DNA of 38,993 bases from positions 421,924 to 460,916 of the forward strand of contig BFEA01000100.1 of NCBI GenBank assembly GCA_003427395.1, read 5' to 3'. Under the pieces are notes generated by a model, which ran no database searches, was not told the DNA's origin, and was given only the letters and a program-made list of their open reading frames with translations. Made by a program: the position numbers and the translations under genes. The DNA is from Chara braunii (Eukaryota > Streptophyta > Charophyceae > Charales > Characeae). Shown one piece after another: positions 28,844 to 38,490 of this stretch (its first letter is position 1; each line of letters opens with the position of its first letter).

Positions 28844-30385
28844 ATGCCCATGGCCGATGCTAATGGAACACCTTCCCGGGTGATGGTAAGCATCCCCGCT
28901 ACCTTCCCGTTCTATCCCGACTACACTCATCTCGAGGCATGGCTCGAAGCCGTGCAAGCTCAGGGATATGGCGCCGAGGATCTTCCCCGCGTCATTACCC
29001 TGTTATTACGAAACACTGCTTATGACTGGTTTAGAAGGCATAAATGGGTAGATTGGGATACATTCAAGAGGGCGTTCCTAGCAAGGTTCGACGCAGTCAA
29101 CGAAGATGTTGTGTGGTTCATACTAAAAACCGGTTCGCAGGAACCCGGAGAGTTGCTACCCGACTTTGTGGATCAATTTCAAACCGCATTAGATAAATTA
29201 GGACGGGAAGAAAACGCTGCTCGAGATCTGTTTATCGATCATCTCCGCAATCCAGTGTTGAAAGCCGTGTTGAAAGCGAAGCTGCAGAAAAAGGTTCCTC
29301 CCAAGACGAACCAGCTCCCCGTCATCATAGCTAAAGCACTTGAACTGGATCTGCTGGATACGCGCAAGTATATCAGTCAGGGGGAGGAACACATCTCGGA
29401 CAAAATCCAAGATGTGGCCGCTCAGCGGCGATCGTGGCTCAGAGCGGTGGGACGATTTTACCCTCGTCCTGATCACGACTATCAGGACGGGCCCGCCTCG
29501 GATCCTTCTCCCTATCATTCCCTGCCTCTCTCGAGACCTCCTCTTCCTTCAAAGATGGCAGTCGTGAATACCGTAATGCCCCAAGATGCTTCATCAGTGC
29601 CTATTACTAACATGCATCTGGCTCAGATGATTCATACCGCCACGACTAAACAGTCTGAGTGGATGAATAATCTGATTCAGATGCAGGCCTCCCAGATGGA
29701 TCGGTTGGAACAAATCATGATGAAGCTAATAAAAGCTAATTCCATCCCTTCTCGCCCCATTCCTGCTTCGTACCCTCTGCTGACCGCCCCTCCTGTACCT
29801 GGACCAGCTCCCCCCGCTCCCCCTCATGCGATCAATCCAGCGGGGAAGATTGAATGTTACAACTGTAAACAGCCTGGACACTTTGCGTGTGAATGCCCCC
29901 AGCCAAATCGTAATCAACCTCCGCCAGCAGCCACGCCTGTGGTCTTGAATCAAGGTCGGGTGGCCGTAGTGATGGAAGCCTCAACCGACCTCATCGTGTC
30001 TACTTCGGGATTATCTTCCGAAGCAGACGATATCGTTGATCCTGCCGAGTATATTCATTTTGCAGAACTGATCGGAGCAATCCGACCTGGCAAAGATGAG
30101 CTCGAATGGGTCGAGCGGGGATCAGAACCCCGACCACAGTTTCAAACGGGAGAAATCAATGTCCTGCAGACGCCCAAGCAGTTGGACATTCGAGTTTCAG
30201 TCCCAGTAGGACACTTACTGACCATATCAGAAGCCGCAAATGATAAGCTTCTGCAACAATGTCAGAAGAATAAAAAACGCTTCACGTATCAGCGCGTTCA
30301 GCGTATGTTAAAGAACAAGAAAGATGACGAGGCTGAGGCAAACCCTCCTTCTGCGACAGAACCTGACGCACCTGAACTGGCGTGA
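28844..30385 (+). CDS. Ty3/gypsy gag protein, intact frame
   Basis: A 513-codon open frame from the first ATG. Residues about 30-110 show the retrotransposon gag core (LEAWLEAVQAQG, LLLRNTAYDWFRRHKWVDWD, FKRAFLARFD, FVDQFQTALDKLG). A Pro-rich linker at about 310-330 is followed by one CCHC zinc knuckle, CYNCKQPGHFACEC, at about residue 340. An acidic region and a Lys-rich tail (KNKKDDEAEA) end the protein. Gag forms the particle and binds the RNA (family knowledge). The CCHC spacing C-x2-C-x4-H-x4-C is perfect. It is the only retroelement frame in the window without an internal stop. Protease follows in another frame. Confidence 0.85.
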   Translation: MPMADANGTPSRVMVSIPATFPFYPDYTHLEAWLEAVQAQGYGAEDLPRVITLLLRNTAYDWFRRHKWVDWDTFKRAFLARFDAVNEDVVWFILKTGSQEPGELLPDFVDQFQTALDKLGREENAARDLFIDHLRNPVLKAVLKAKLQKKVPPKTNQLPVIIAKALELDLLDTRKYISQGEEHISDKIQDVAAQRRSWLRAVGRFYPRPDHDYQDGPASDPSPYHSLPLSRPPLPSKMAVVNTVMPQDASSVPITNMHLAQMIHTATTKQSEWMNNLIQMQASQMDRLEQIMMKLIKANSIPSRPIPASYPLLTAPPVPGPAPPAPPHAINPAGKIECYNCKQPGHFACECPQPNRNQPPPAATPVVLNQGRVAVVMEASTDLIVSTSGLSSEADDIVDPAEYIHFAELIGAIRPGKDELEWVERGSEPRPQFQTGEINVLQTPKQLDIRVSVPVGHLLTISEAANDKLLQQCQKNKKRFTYQRVQRMLKNKKDDEAEANPPSATEPDAPELA

Positions 30386-30864
30386 ATCGCTTCCATCTCT
30401 TACACGGAAAAAGATCATTTTGTGCGTGTTGGATCGGTCCTATGGAAAAATGCCGAGTGTGATTGCGAAATCTGGGGTAAACTGTTTAATGCTCTTATTG
30501 ATACCGGATCATCGGCCGTAGCCATATCCCTATACACAGTCAGAAAAACGGGCCAACTGAACTCGATCCTTCCGCTGGGAAAGACAACTACGCCTCGGCC
30601 GATGAAGAAGCTATGAACATAGTAGGGATCATCGAGAACGTAGCTGTCAAAGTAGGTCGAGTGCATGTTCTAGTTAACGAGTTAGTCATCGATATGCACT
30701 CTTACTTGGTACTGTTGGGATTGCCCTGGGCGATGGCGGTAGGTGCGCGAATACATTTCGATTCTAAACAGTTTGTCCTCACGCACACTAGAGGAAAGCC
30801 TCAAACGCTTCCGTTGCGGGTTCCTGCTCGATCGTCGAAAGGAATCCCAATATTGTCCGAATAG
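30386..30864 (+). pseudogene. Ty3/gypsy aspartic protease, frameshifted
   Basis: KLFNALIDTGSSAVAIS contains the catalytic D-T-G (Asp codon at 30500). About 100 bases later the reading moves to another frame (between 30590 and 30613), where LVLLGLPWAMAVGARIHFD supplies the hydrophobic LLGLPW segment near the protease C-terminus. Retroviral-type proteases cut the polyprotein as dimers (family knowledge). It follows gag with a stop at 30385 and lies in a different frame from gag. Confidence 0.75.
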
Positions 30865-31610
30865 GAATGGTCCAAGTCCCGATCCCGGAAGATTCACCCT
30901 CAGACGATGACGAAGAACAACACATCGCTGATGATGGCGAAAACGACGAATACGATTATGGGGAAGAAATGAACTACATGCCTAGCGGAAAAGAATGGGA
31001 ACAATTAGTTGAAATGTTCGATTGCAAGACGAAAGAGGAATTTCGAATGATCCCGGCAATCACCCGAACATTTGATCTGAGCTCAGGAAGTCGCGAGCCT
31101 AGCCATATCCTATCGGCATTCTTTCCCGCATCTACAGAAAAACGGATTCCCACCACGTCATTCCTAGGGGAACCGATCTTGCAGATTTCAGATATAGCTG
31201 ACCTCTTGAAACCCCCTCGCACTTTGTACGAGGGCGCGCTTTCACTCCGAGCTAGATATCAGCAGATGAACCAGTACCTGGATCTTTCGGTTTCTCCACC
31301 CAGATCGTTACTCACGCAAGGAGCTATGATCGCCCTAATAAAGCGAGAAGCAGTAGCCCCGATAGATGATATTCCAGACCTTATGCAAGAAATGGCTGAG
31401 CTAATAGGATTGGAAGTAACGGAAAGCACCACCGACTCTGAAACCGACGCCGAAACTAAGGAAACCGAGATGATTAGTCCGGCCGAATCACAAATGATTG
31501 CCACCGTCTTCTCGGTCCGAACCAGTAGCTCCATATTCTCCAGTGTGGACGACAGACGATCGCGGAGGACGGATTGGATTGATACGCCCCTTGACATTGC
31601 CCCGTAATCA
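30865..31610 (+). CDS. Acidic spacer of about 246 residues between protease and RT
   Basis: The open frame begins with a run of Asp/Glu (EDSPSDDDEEQHIADDGEND), contains a folded-looking middle (KEWEQLVEMFDCKTKEEF, SHILSAFFPASTEKR, LYEGALSLRARYQQMNQYL) and ends in a Thr/Glu/Asp/Ser-rich part. Codon use looks coding throughout. Ty3 elements usually have only a short linker here. I know of no domain with this pattern. It might be a pol spacer or a separate accessory module. It is in a third frame relative to protease and RT, so one or more frameshifts have occurred. Confidence 0.55.
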
Positions 31611-31660
31611 CAATACCCAATCATGTCCCCCGAGAGATCCAAAGATCCCTGATTGATGTT

Positions 31661-33142
31661 TTGCATGGGTATGTTGAGGTGCTAAGTGTGCATGATGACG
31701 ATATTGGATTATCCAACGTGATTGAGCATGCAATCCTCACGGGGGATCATCCACCGATTAGCTGCACTCCCTATCGGTATTTGTCGGCGCAAAGATCGAC
31801 CGCTTTCAGAAGGATAAAGGAGTTCGAAGCTAACGGGTGGATCGAACCTGCCATCGGACCATGGTCGTTTCCTATGGTGATTGTGCCAAAAAGGGCAGCG
31901 GGAATTCGCATGTGCATCGATTACCGAAAGTTGAATGACATCACAATTAAGCATGTGTATCCCCTCCCCCGAATCGATGAGTTGCTCGATGCTATTGGTA
32001 GTGCTCGGCTTTTCAGCAAGTTTGATGTTCGTCATGGATTCCACCATCTCCTTATTCGAAAAGAGGATCGCCAGAAAATGGCTTTCATTCTTTTCGAAGG
32101 GACCCGGCAATGTGTTCGATGCCCAATGGGGATTTGCAACGCCCCAGCCACGTTTCAACGCGCGATGAACATGACTTTCCAGAACTTCGTGCGAAAAACG
32201 CGGCTGGCTCAGAGCATAATCAACTATTGTGTGATTGTCTATATGGATGATATCCTTGTGTATTCAAGTTCCTATGAGGGGCACGTGCAGCACATTGAAT
32301 GGACTTTACACGCACTGAAGGACGTTGGATTTAAGGTGGTTGTTGAGAAGTGTCAGTTTTTCCTCACCAAGATCTTCTTCCTCGGCCACGTGATTACGGA
32401 CCAAGGGTTGCAGCCGGAGCCTCAGAAGGTAGCAGCCGTGAAAGACGCGCCAGTACCAACATCTGTGACACAAGTGCGCGCTTTTTTGGGATTGGCATTG
32501 TACTATCGAAGGTTCATCAAAGGGTTTGCGGCGATCACGGGACCACTCACGAATCTGCTGAAAAAAAATCAGTCGTTGATCTGGACTCGGCAATGCGATC
32601 GGGCTTTCCGATAACTCAAGGCGGCCTTGATTTCAGCTCCGGTCCTTATAAGACCGGACCCGGAAAAACCCTTTGTCCTCATCACCGATTGGCAGCCCGA
32701 GGCGATCTCAGCGATCTTGACCCAGGTGGGACCAGACGGCCTCGAACACGTGGTGGAATACGCATCCAAGACGGTGCCTACCTGCAAGCGCAACTACTCT
32801 GCCCCAACGGGGGAATGCTACACGGCCTTGTGGGGGATCAGTCACTTCCGAGCGTACTTATATGGTCGGAAGTTCACGTTGGTGACCGATCACGAACCGT
32901 TGTTGGCATTGAAGAAGTCCAAGGATTACTTGAGTATGATCGGGCGATGGGCTACCACGTTGCAAAGTATGGACTTTGACATATGTCATCGAAAGCACGA
33001 GAGACACGGCAACGCGGATGGGCTAACACGACTGCACTGCCCCGACAAGGTACCCAGGAGTGAGGAAGTGATCCCGTGGCGCGACCCGGAGCCGAAGAAC
33101 AAGCCTCAGTACGGACAGGTGGAGATCCTGCCGAAGGGCTAA
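31661..33142 (+). pseudogene. Ty3/gypsy reverse transcriptase and RNase H
   Basis: RT motifs in one frame: WIEPAIGPWSFPMVIVPKR, MCIDYRKLNDITIK, FSKFDVRHGFHHLLI (catalytic Asp), MGICNAPATFQRAM, IVYMDDILVYSS (YMDD box) and CQFFLTKIFFLGH. A TAA at 32612 (AFR*LKAA, explicable as CAA to TAA) separates RNase H in the same frame: VLITDWQPEAISAILTQ, NYSAPTGECYTALWGISHFR, LVTDHEPLLAL and HGNADGLTRL keep the acidic residues. TDWQPEAIS departs from the common TDAS form. All RT active-site residues are intact, so the stop is the main visible lesion. Confidence 0.9.
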
Positions 33143-33269
33143 GTGGACACGTGCACCCAATCCCGTCCCCCTCTCTCTCTCCTTCGGAATAATGGAAACC
33201 CCACCTTCTTCTGCCTCTCCCACCTATTCCACTCCCCTCTCTAATTCAGACTTTCTCGCCAATCTCCCA

Positions 33270-33551
33270 GACAAATTCTGTTATTTTTGCACGTGTATTG
33301 CCCTGAGTTTATGGGGTAGATTGTTATTCCTTCGAGTCTGGATTCACCGACTGGGTAGAATGTGCCACGTGTGTTAATCGCGCACATGGCGTGTGTGTTC
33401 GATACAGAATGAGCAGTAAGGAATGGAGATGCACCCTGTGTAGAACAAACAAACTTCCTACGGAAGTTCGATTTGAGGCCGCCCGAACAGACGACCCCGA
33501 ATACAACGAAAATACCGACGGGCGGAAGTATGGACGGATAAAATATTATTA
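33270..33551 (+). pseudogene. PHD-like zinc finger between RNase H and integrase
   Basis: KFCYFC (C codons 33279 and 33288) lies in one frame. After a frameshift near 33310 the next frame reads DWVECATCVNRAHGVCV then EWRCTLCR. Cys/His codons are 33361, 33370, 33385 (His), 33394, 33430 and 33439. The order C-x2-C...C-x2-C-x4-H-x2-C-x11-C-x2-C, with a Trp two residues before the seventh Cys and WV ahead of the third, is the C4-H-C3 signature of PHD fingers, which read histone H3 tails (family knowledge). The frame ends in a TAG at 33549. A RING-like or novel finger is possible; the W-x-C-x2-C ending favours PHD. Confidence 0.55.
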
Positions 33552-34905
33552 GCTAAATTAGTTGGCCAACCATTGGAACATCTCACTAAGCACGACAGGC
33601 GTCGAGCCACTGAGAGGTCTCGAGACTATCGATGGATCAACGCTCATTTGGAGAAGCGTAAGACAGAAGGATCGGGATTATGGTTGACGGTTCCCACCCA
33701 TTCCAGAGATATGACTGGACTAGATCGGCGCATGAGGAACAAGCCGCTCATTTCGCAATATGCGTCACTGAAGCAACTATCGATCAAAATCGATGGTTCT
33801 GGTCTAATATCCGGGATGATGTAAAGCACGTGGTTGCTAACAGTCTAGTCTGTGCGGCCGACCGTGCACCCATTCGCGGGCCGAATACGATAGTTCCGAC
33901 GGAGGTAGAACGCCCTTTCCAGCGAGTCAGTATGGACACGACAGATATCGACGTGCCACCTGACCCCAACCGTTGTGAATATTCCACTCTTTTGGTGTTA
34001 ATCGATCATTTCTCGAAATATATCGAAATCTACCCTTGTACGACCCATAAGGCCGCAGAGATAGCTAGATACGTCGATCGATTCCTCAATACTCATCTAG
34101 ATACAGAAGAAGTTCTAACCGATAATGGGTCCGAATTCAAAGCTCAGGTAGAGGAATTACTGATACGTCGTGGTGTTACTCTCCGACACACCGCTCCCCA
34201 TGTCTCCCAGTCGAACGGATTGGCCGAGAATGCGAACCGAATGATTAAGACTGCTCTCCGCAAGAATTTAGAGGCTAATGACACGCGTCCTTTGCCCTAG
34301 ATTGTCTACCAAATCATTGGGATCCATCGAGCGACCCCCCATGAGTCCACGGGGTTCACCCCCTTTCAGCTTCGGACCAATACCATTTCATGTGTCGATA
34401 ATCGGGGTATCTCGGAAATTGCCGAAAAAGGGGTTAGGGACACGCGCGCGGCCCTCAAAGCCAAAGCCAAGCAGTATGCGGATTTAATGGAAAGGGTCAT
34501 CCCTAAGCTAGCCCGGAAAAGACAGAAAATGACCGAACTGGGCCACGGTAGACAGGTCCGTAGCTACCAGGCCCGGAATGGGAATGCAGGCCCGCAACAC
34601 CAATATAAGCTAGGGGATCTGGTGCAGGTACGCAAATGTGCACACGACCGCAAAGTTAAGTCGCTCCCAAATTCTCTGGCTGTTTTCGCGTCGTAGAACT
34701 CGGTCCTAACGGAGCCAACACGGTGCCCATCGCGCCTGAGGCTAGTGCCAGCCATAGCTCTCTTCCCATTGTCCGCCATACCTCCTACCTTCGTCCCCTC
34801 CCTCCTTCTGAGAACCCTAATCCCTCTTCCTCTTCCTCCAGCGCAGACGAAGAACTTGTTTCCCCTCCTTCGTCTGATTCGACCTCGCCTTCGCCTTCAC
34901 CATGA
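33552..34905 (+). pseudogene. Ty3/gypsy integrase and C-terminal tail, no chromodomain seen
   Basis: An N-terminal stretch (DYRWINAHLEKRKTEGSG, LWLTVPTHSRD) precedes the HHCC finger after a frameshift near 33715: HEEQAAHF ... SLVCAAD, with Ser where the first Cys is expected. The catalytic core is complete: MDTTDIDVPPDPN (Asp), LTDNGSEFKAQ (Asp), SQSNGLAENANRM (Glu). A TAG at 34298 stops it where Trp would fit (LP*IVYQ). The GPY-like region follows (HQYKLGDLVQVRK, then VVELGPNGANTV after another shift), ending in a Pro/Ser-rich tail at 34905. No chromodomain pattern is visible. Confidence 0.85.
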
Positions 34906-35350
34906 GTTTTCTCATTGAACCGGCTCTTCCACCCCAACTTCTTCAACCTCGAGCCTCGCTGCAGTTTCGCCAAGTCGCGCACCCTCGTCTCAGTCACAGA
35001 GCCTAGTGTGCCGCCGTAGAAATAACAATATCGAACGATCAAGGTTCATCAATCATCCTAGCAGAAGCGTCGGGGTTTGAGCGCTTTTCACGGCCTACTC
35101 AGAGCGACATGACAATAATCGTGGCTTTCAGTGGCGATCTGTGTACCGTTGGCATGCAGCGGCGAGATGCAGTGGTGACTAGTCTTTAGGAGTGGGGGCA
35201 GGCGTTGGTGGTTGATTGGCGGCAGCGACTGGCTTGGCCAGGACGACAAGTGGTGGGGACTGAGTGTATCGATACCTTCTCTCTTCGAACTAGCGCCACT
35301 GATCGCCCCGCTCGCCCGCTTCTCCATCTTCATCCCTACCCCAAACGTCG
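34906..35350. other. Region after pol, possible polypurine tract
   Basis: Contains AGGAGTGGGGGCAGG at about 35189-35203, which could be a polypurine tract, but nothing after it resembles TGTGACGAACC, so no 3' LTR can be shown. Confidence 0.3.
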
Positions 35351-35776
35351 ATGAATCGCTTTTCTACCTTCTCTCTCCCGTCCGACCTTCCAACCATCTG
35401 GCCATCTTGGGCCGATCCCCTTCTCACTCTGGAAATTCGCCCTGCTTCGATCCCTCCATTCAGCCCAGCCTACATCCGTAAGTGGACTGAATTCGCGACG
35501 GTCGGTGTGTGTATGCTCACGGTGAAGTGCCATTGGTCACGATATTACAGTAATCGGGAGTTGGAACACTGCAACGAGATATCGCTGGTGCTGGCACAGC
35601 TTTGGCCGGAGGAGACGGCAACCGGCGGCACATTGGTGGGACTTCTGTGCGGAGAAATCGCTAAGGTCGGTCGAGCAACCGTAGCCTACGAACTTCTCAC
35701 GTTTTTGTCTCAAACTCATCGACGATCTGCCGACGGACATCATCTCTTTCAATCCAAGCGATCCAAGCTAGGCTGA
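35351..35776 (+). CDS. Unrecognised 141-codon ORF downstream of pol
   Basis: Reads as plausible protein, with a helical middle (ELEHCNEISLVLAQLWPEE, GGTLVGLLCGEIAKVGRATV, AYELLTFLSQTHRRS). No domain recognised. It sits where plant gypsy elements sometimes carry additional ORFs (known for some families); assignment to the element is inference. Confidence 0.35.
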   Translation: MNRFSTFSLPSDLPTIWPSWADPLLTLEIRPASIPPFSPAYIRKWTEFATVGVCMLTVKCHWSRYYSNRELEHCNEISLVLAQLWPEETATGGTLVGLLCGEIAKVGRATVAYELLTFLSQTHRRSADGHHLFQSKRSKLG

Positions 35777-35880
35777 ACCCCGTAACCTTGGAGAGGAAGT
35801 TGACGCCAACTGTAATCTAGGCGAACTGCATGGAGGACTTCGGTCAATACCTGAGTGATCACGACCCCACGACTTGGTGC

Positions 35881-35957
35881 TTTCTGGCTAGGCTACCAGC
35901 CGGGCCGCCCGGGTCCCGGGTGGGCAGCCCGTGCAAGGACCAGGGAAGGTCCCAGCC

Positions 35958-35988
<31 letters not shown>

Positions 35989-36085
35989 GAAAAAAAATTA
36001 TGTTATGCAGAAAAATAAACTGAGCAACTTTTGCCTCAGGGTCACATCGAAATTTTGCACCAAATTTAGAATACAAAATAAAATT

Positions 36086-36116
<31 letters not shown>

Positions 36117-36175
36117 ATTGTTTTTGGCCCGGCCGGGCAAGTGACCCCGGGCCACTCTGGTAGCCTAGCTTTCTG
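35881..36175. mobile_element. MITE of 283 bp with TIRs and TTTCTG duplication
   Basis: Element 35887-36169: GCTAGGCTACCAG at the left end and CTGGTAGCCTAGC at the right end are exact inverted repeats, with further GC-rich similarity inward (GGGCC..CCGGGTC against GGCCCGGGGTC). TTTCTG flanks it on both sides (35881-35886 and 36170-36175) as a 6-bp target-site duplication. The core is a long A tract followed by AT-rich DNA. It has no coding capacity, so it depended on a transposase elsewhere. Confidence 0.8.
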
Positions 36176-36204
36176 AACCTTAACGAGCTCGCGCAACTCC
36201 GACT

Positions 36205-37033
36205 TTAACGAGTTCTAGAAGGCTCATTAGGAGAATAGGGAAGTACCGTCGGACGACGACCCAGGTCGCATAGCCATCGTCGGGCTATCAAAGGTAGAAG
36301 AGTCGAAAACCCGGTCGACTTCGAAGGAGGAATAAGAGGCGTCCGCACCTGAGCCCCGGGAGGCTCCTCAAGCTCGAGCATTACCAGCCATTCGGGGAGG
36401 ATCCGCTTTGAATCCCGAAGTTCCCTCGAACGTGGCCAGTCGACACAATGACGCAACAACCTTCCGCCGGCGCCGCCGTTCCCGCTCACCATCTCCCTCG
36501 TCCGCCCCGTCCGCGCTTCGTTCCCGTTCTCCTCCCGCCCCGGACGTTCCGTCCTCATCCCGTTTTCCGCCGCCCCTTTGATTACCTCTCTTTCTCTCCT
36601 CTTCCCCACAATGAATTCCCCTTAAATTACTGTATCTTCGCTAACTAACTGTTTTGTGATAATTTCGCCACACGACTTCTATGTACAGTCTTTCCCCATC
36701 GTTATCCCTCCTTCCTTCTCAACATCCTCCTTTTTAGCGTTGCGTGGAGACAATACAACCATATGGAGTTGTATTGTATTATCTCCGGAACCCTTCCCGC
36801 TGTCGAAGATTATGCGTACCATCCCCTCTTTATACCCCGAGTATATCCTATCCATTTCCAGACCCAATCATCGATTCCCCCGTGCGCACCAGATCGTCCA
36901 CTTCGTCGACCTCGGTGACGACGCTCCGGATTACTTCCCTCCGCTCCCACCTGAATGGCCGCGGCCCCTCCACAACCCCCTCCTTGTCGACTACCGCTGG
37001 GCGAACTTTCACACAAGCGGTTATCGATGGTAG
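36205..37033 (+). other. Region with overlapping open frames, unknown coding status
   Basis: From 36656 one frame gives 125 codons with protein-like stretches (HQIVHFVDLGDDAPDYFPPL, WPRPLHNPLLVDYRW). Another frame gives Arg/Ser/Pro-rich sequence (RRRRRSRSPSPSSAP) around 36470. A hairpin ACAATACAAC/GTTGTATTGT lies at 36750-36777. No family recognised; this may be the accessory or degraded part of the gypsy element. Confidence 0.3.
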
Positions 37034-37059
37034 CTGAAAATTCAGGAATGAAAATTATG

Positions 37060-37447
37060 AAATGAGAGTTTTGGGCAGTCCGAAAATCCTGAATGGTCCT
37101 GAAGTGGTGAAAGGTCCGAAGACCCTGAAAACCACCTGTTTAGGCAGGCTGCATCCTGAAGTGGTGAAGAGTGTCCTGAAGTGGTCAGGTGAGAGTTTTG
37201 GGCAGTCTGGAAATCTTGAATGGTCCTGAAGTGCTGAAAGGTCCAAAGACCATGAAAACCACCCTTCAACACTTGAGGACGCAGCCTACGTAAATAAGTG
37301 GTTTTCAGGGTCTTCGGAGCTTTCACCACTTTTGACACTTCAGGACCATTCAAAATTTTCATACCTTAATGGTCATGAAGTGGTGAACGATCTGAAGACC
37401 ATGAAAACCACCTGTTTAGGCAGACTGCATCCTGAAGTGGTGAAGGG
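37060..37447. repeat. Tandem and inverted array of a CCTGAAGTGGTGAA repeat
   Basis: A unit of roughly 125 bp (GAGAGTTTTGGGCAGTC, GAATGGTCCTGAAGTG, GACC[CA]TGAAAACCACC, GGCAG[AG]CTGCATCCTGAAGT) occurs at about 37066, again in shortened form from 37192, inverted at about 37280-37370, and direct again from about 37366. Confidence 0.75.
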
Positions 37448-37455
37448 TTATGAAT

Positions 37456-37480
37456 CCCCCGCGCTCATGAACGCGGGGTC
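37456..37480. repeat. TCATGA-centred palindrome, copy 2
   Basis: CCCCGCGCTCATGAACGCGG followed by GG pairs with itself except at one position. It sits at the end of the CCTGAAGTGGTGAA array and is followed by GC-rich and then AT-rich sequence. Confidence 0.65.
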
Positions 37481-37539
37481 AATCTCGGCCCACGGTCTGG
37501 ATCCCGACCGCTGAGGTCGGCTGCGGGCGGGGGGCGCGG

Positions 37540-37788
37540 TCCCGATTTTGGAAATTTTTTTTTCCCTATTAAATAAACAAAAAAAAATAAAAAAATATGA
37601 GGTTGTACGGTTTGAAAATACCTACAAGCGCATATTTTGTTTTTTTAATTTATGAAGTGTTTTTCAATTTTAAAAAAATAAAAAACTAAAAATTAAGTAT
37701 TTTAATAAAAACAAATGTAATAAAAAAAAGGAATTTGTATTTTTTCGTGTGTGTGTGTGTGTATGTGTGTTTGTGTGTGTGTGTGTGC
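37540..37788. repeat. AT-rich tract and (GT)n microsatellite
   Basis: A/T homopolymer-rich sequence followed by a GT repeat at about 37746-37788, which marks the broken inner end of the inverted LTR copy. Confidence 0.85.
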
Positions 37789-37829
37789 ATGTGCGGGGGG
37801 GAAAGGCGACCCCTTCCCCACCAACCGGG

Positions 37830-38490
37830 CTCTTGGGCGTAGGACTCAGAGTGGGAGGAAGAAGAGTGCGCAGGAGAGCGCCAAACGGATCCAAGATTCA
37901 GATGATCAAGAAAAAGAAAAGGCGCACGGGGAGAGAAGGAGAGAGAGAGAGGAAAAACGGTTACGACAGGAGAGTGAGCGCGGGCGCAAAGGGAGCGTCG
38001 AAGATGGCGAGGGGAGCAGAAAGGGGGAAGCTCGCTTGCATGGGGCCGATCACAAATGCAAAAAGAGGCACCAAAACAGTTACAGATTCCTAAGTCCTAT
38101 GCTAATTCAAAAATTGAAATCACCATATCCGCGCGTAAAGTAGGCGCAGGAAAAGGCAGTCCTACATCCATTCGTATTCCCACCAAATTCCCAGAGTTTT
38201 CCTCGACGTAGTCAAGAACATTCATGCAAAAAGAAAGGACACGTCGGGTTTCGTTTATTTCGGAATTTCTAACTGTCGGGCCAAATTCCTAGCGCGCTTA
38301 CTAAAGCGCGCGCAATTTCCATGCATTTCCCAAATTATGAAAACAAAATTTCAAGAAGTAACACGGGTCTCAACAAGGCATCTTTAATAAAAAACAGAAA
38401 GGGGCCTTGTTGGGCCGAGCAAAATTCGAAACAAAAATGAGAGAGAAGGGGTCCGGAAGATGGCGCAGGCTTTGAAGCTGGTTCGTCACA
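37830..38490 (-). mobile_element. Truncated LTR start, inverted copy of 26371-27012
   Basis: Reverse complement begins TGTGACGAACCAGC at 38490 and follows 26371-27012 closely (for example GGCCCAACAAGGCCCC, TTAGTAAGCGCGCTAGGAAT, TACTTTACGCGCGGATATGG). It carries about 28 bp after CCAGC that the other copy lacks. Similarity stops at CCAAGAGCCCGGT on both sides. The copy has only U3-like sequence, so it is a fragment and not a full LTR. Confidence 0.8.
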
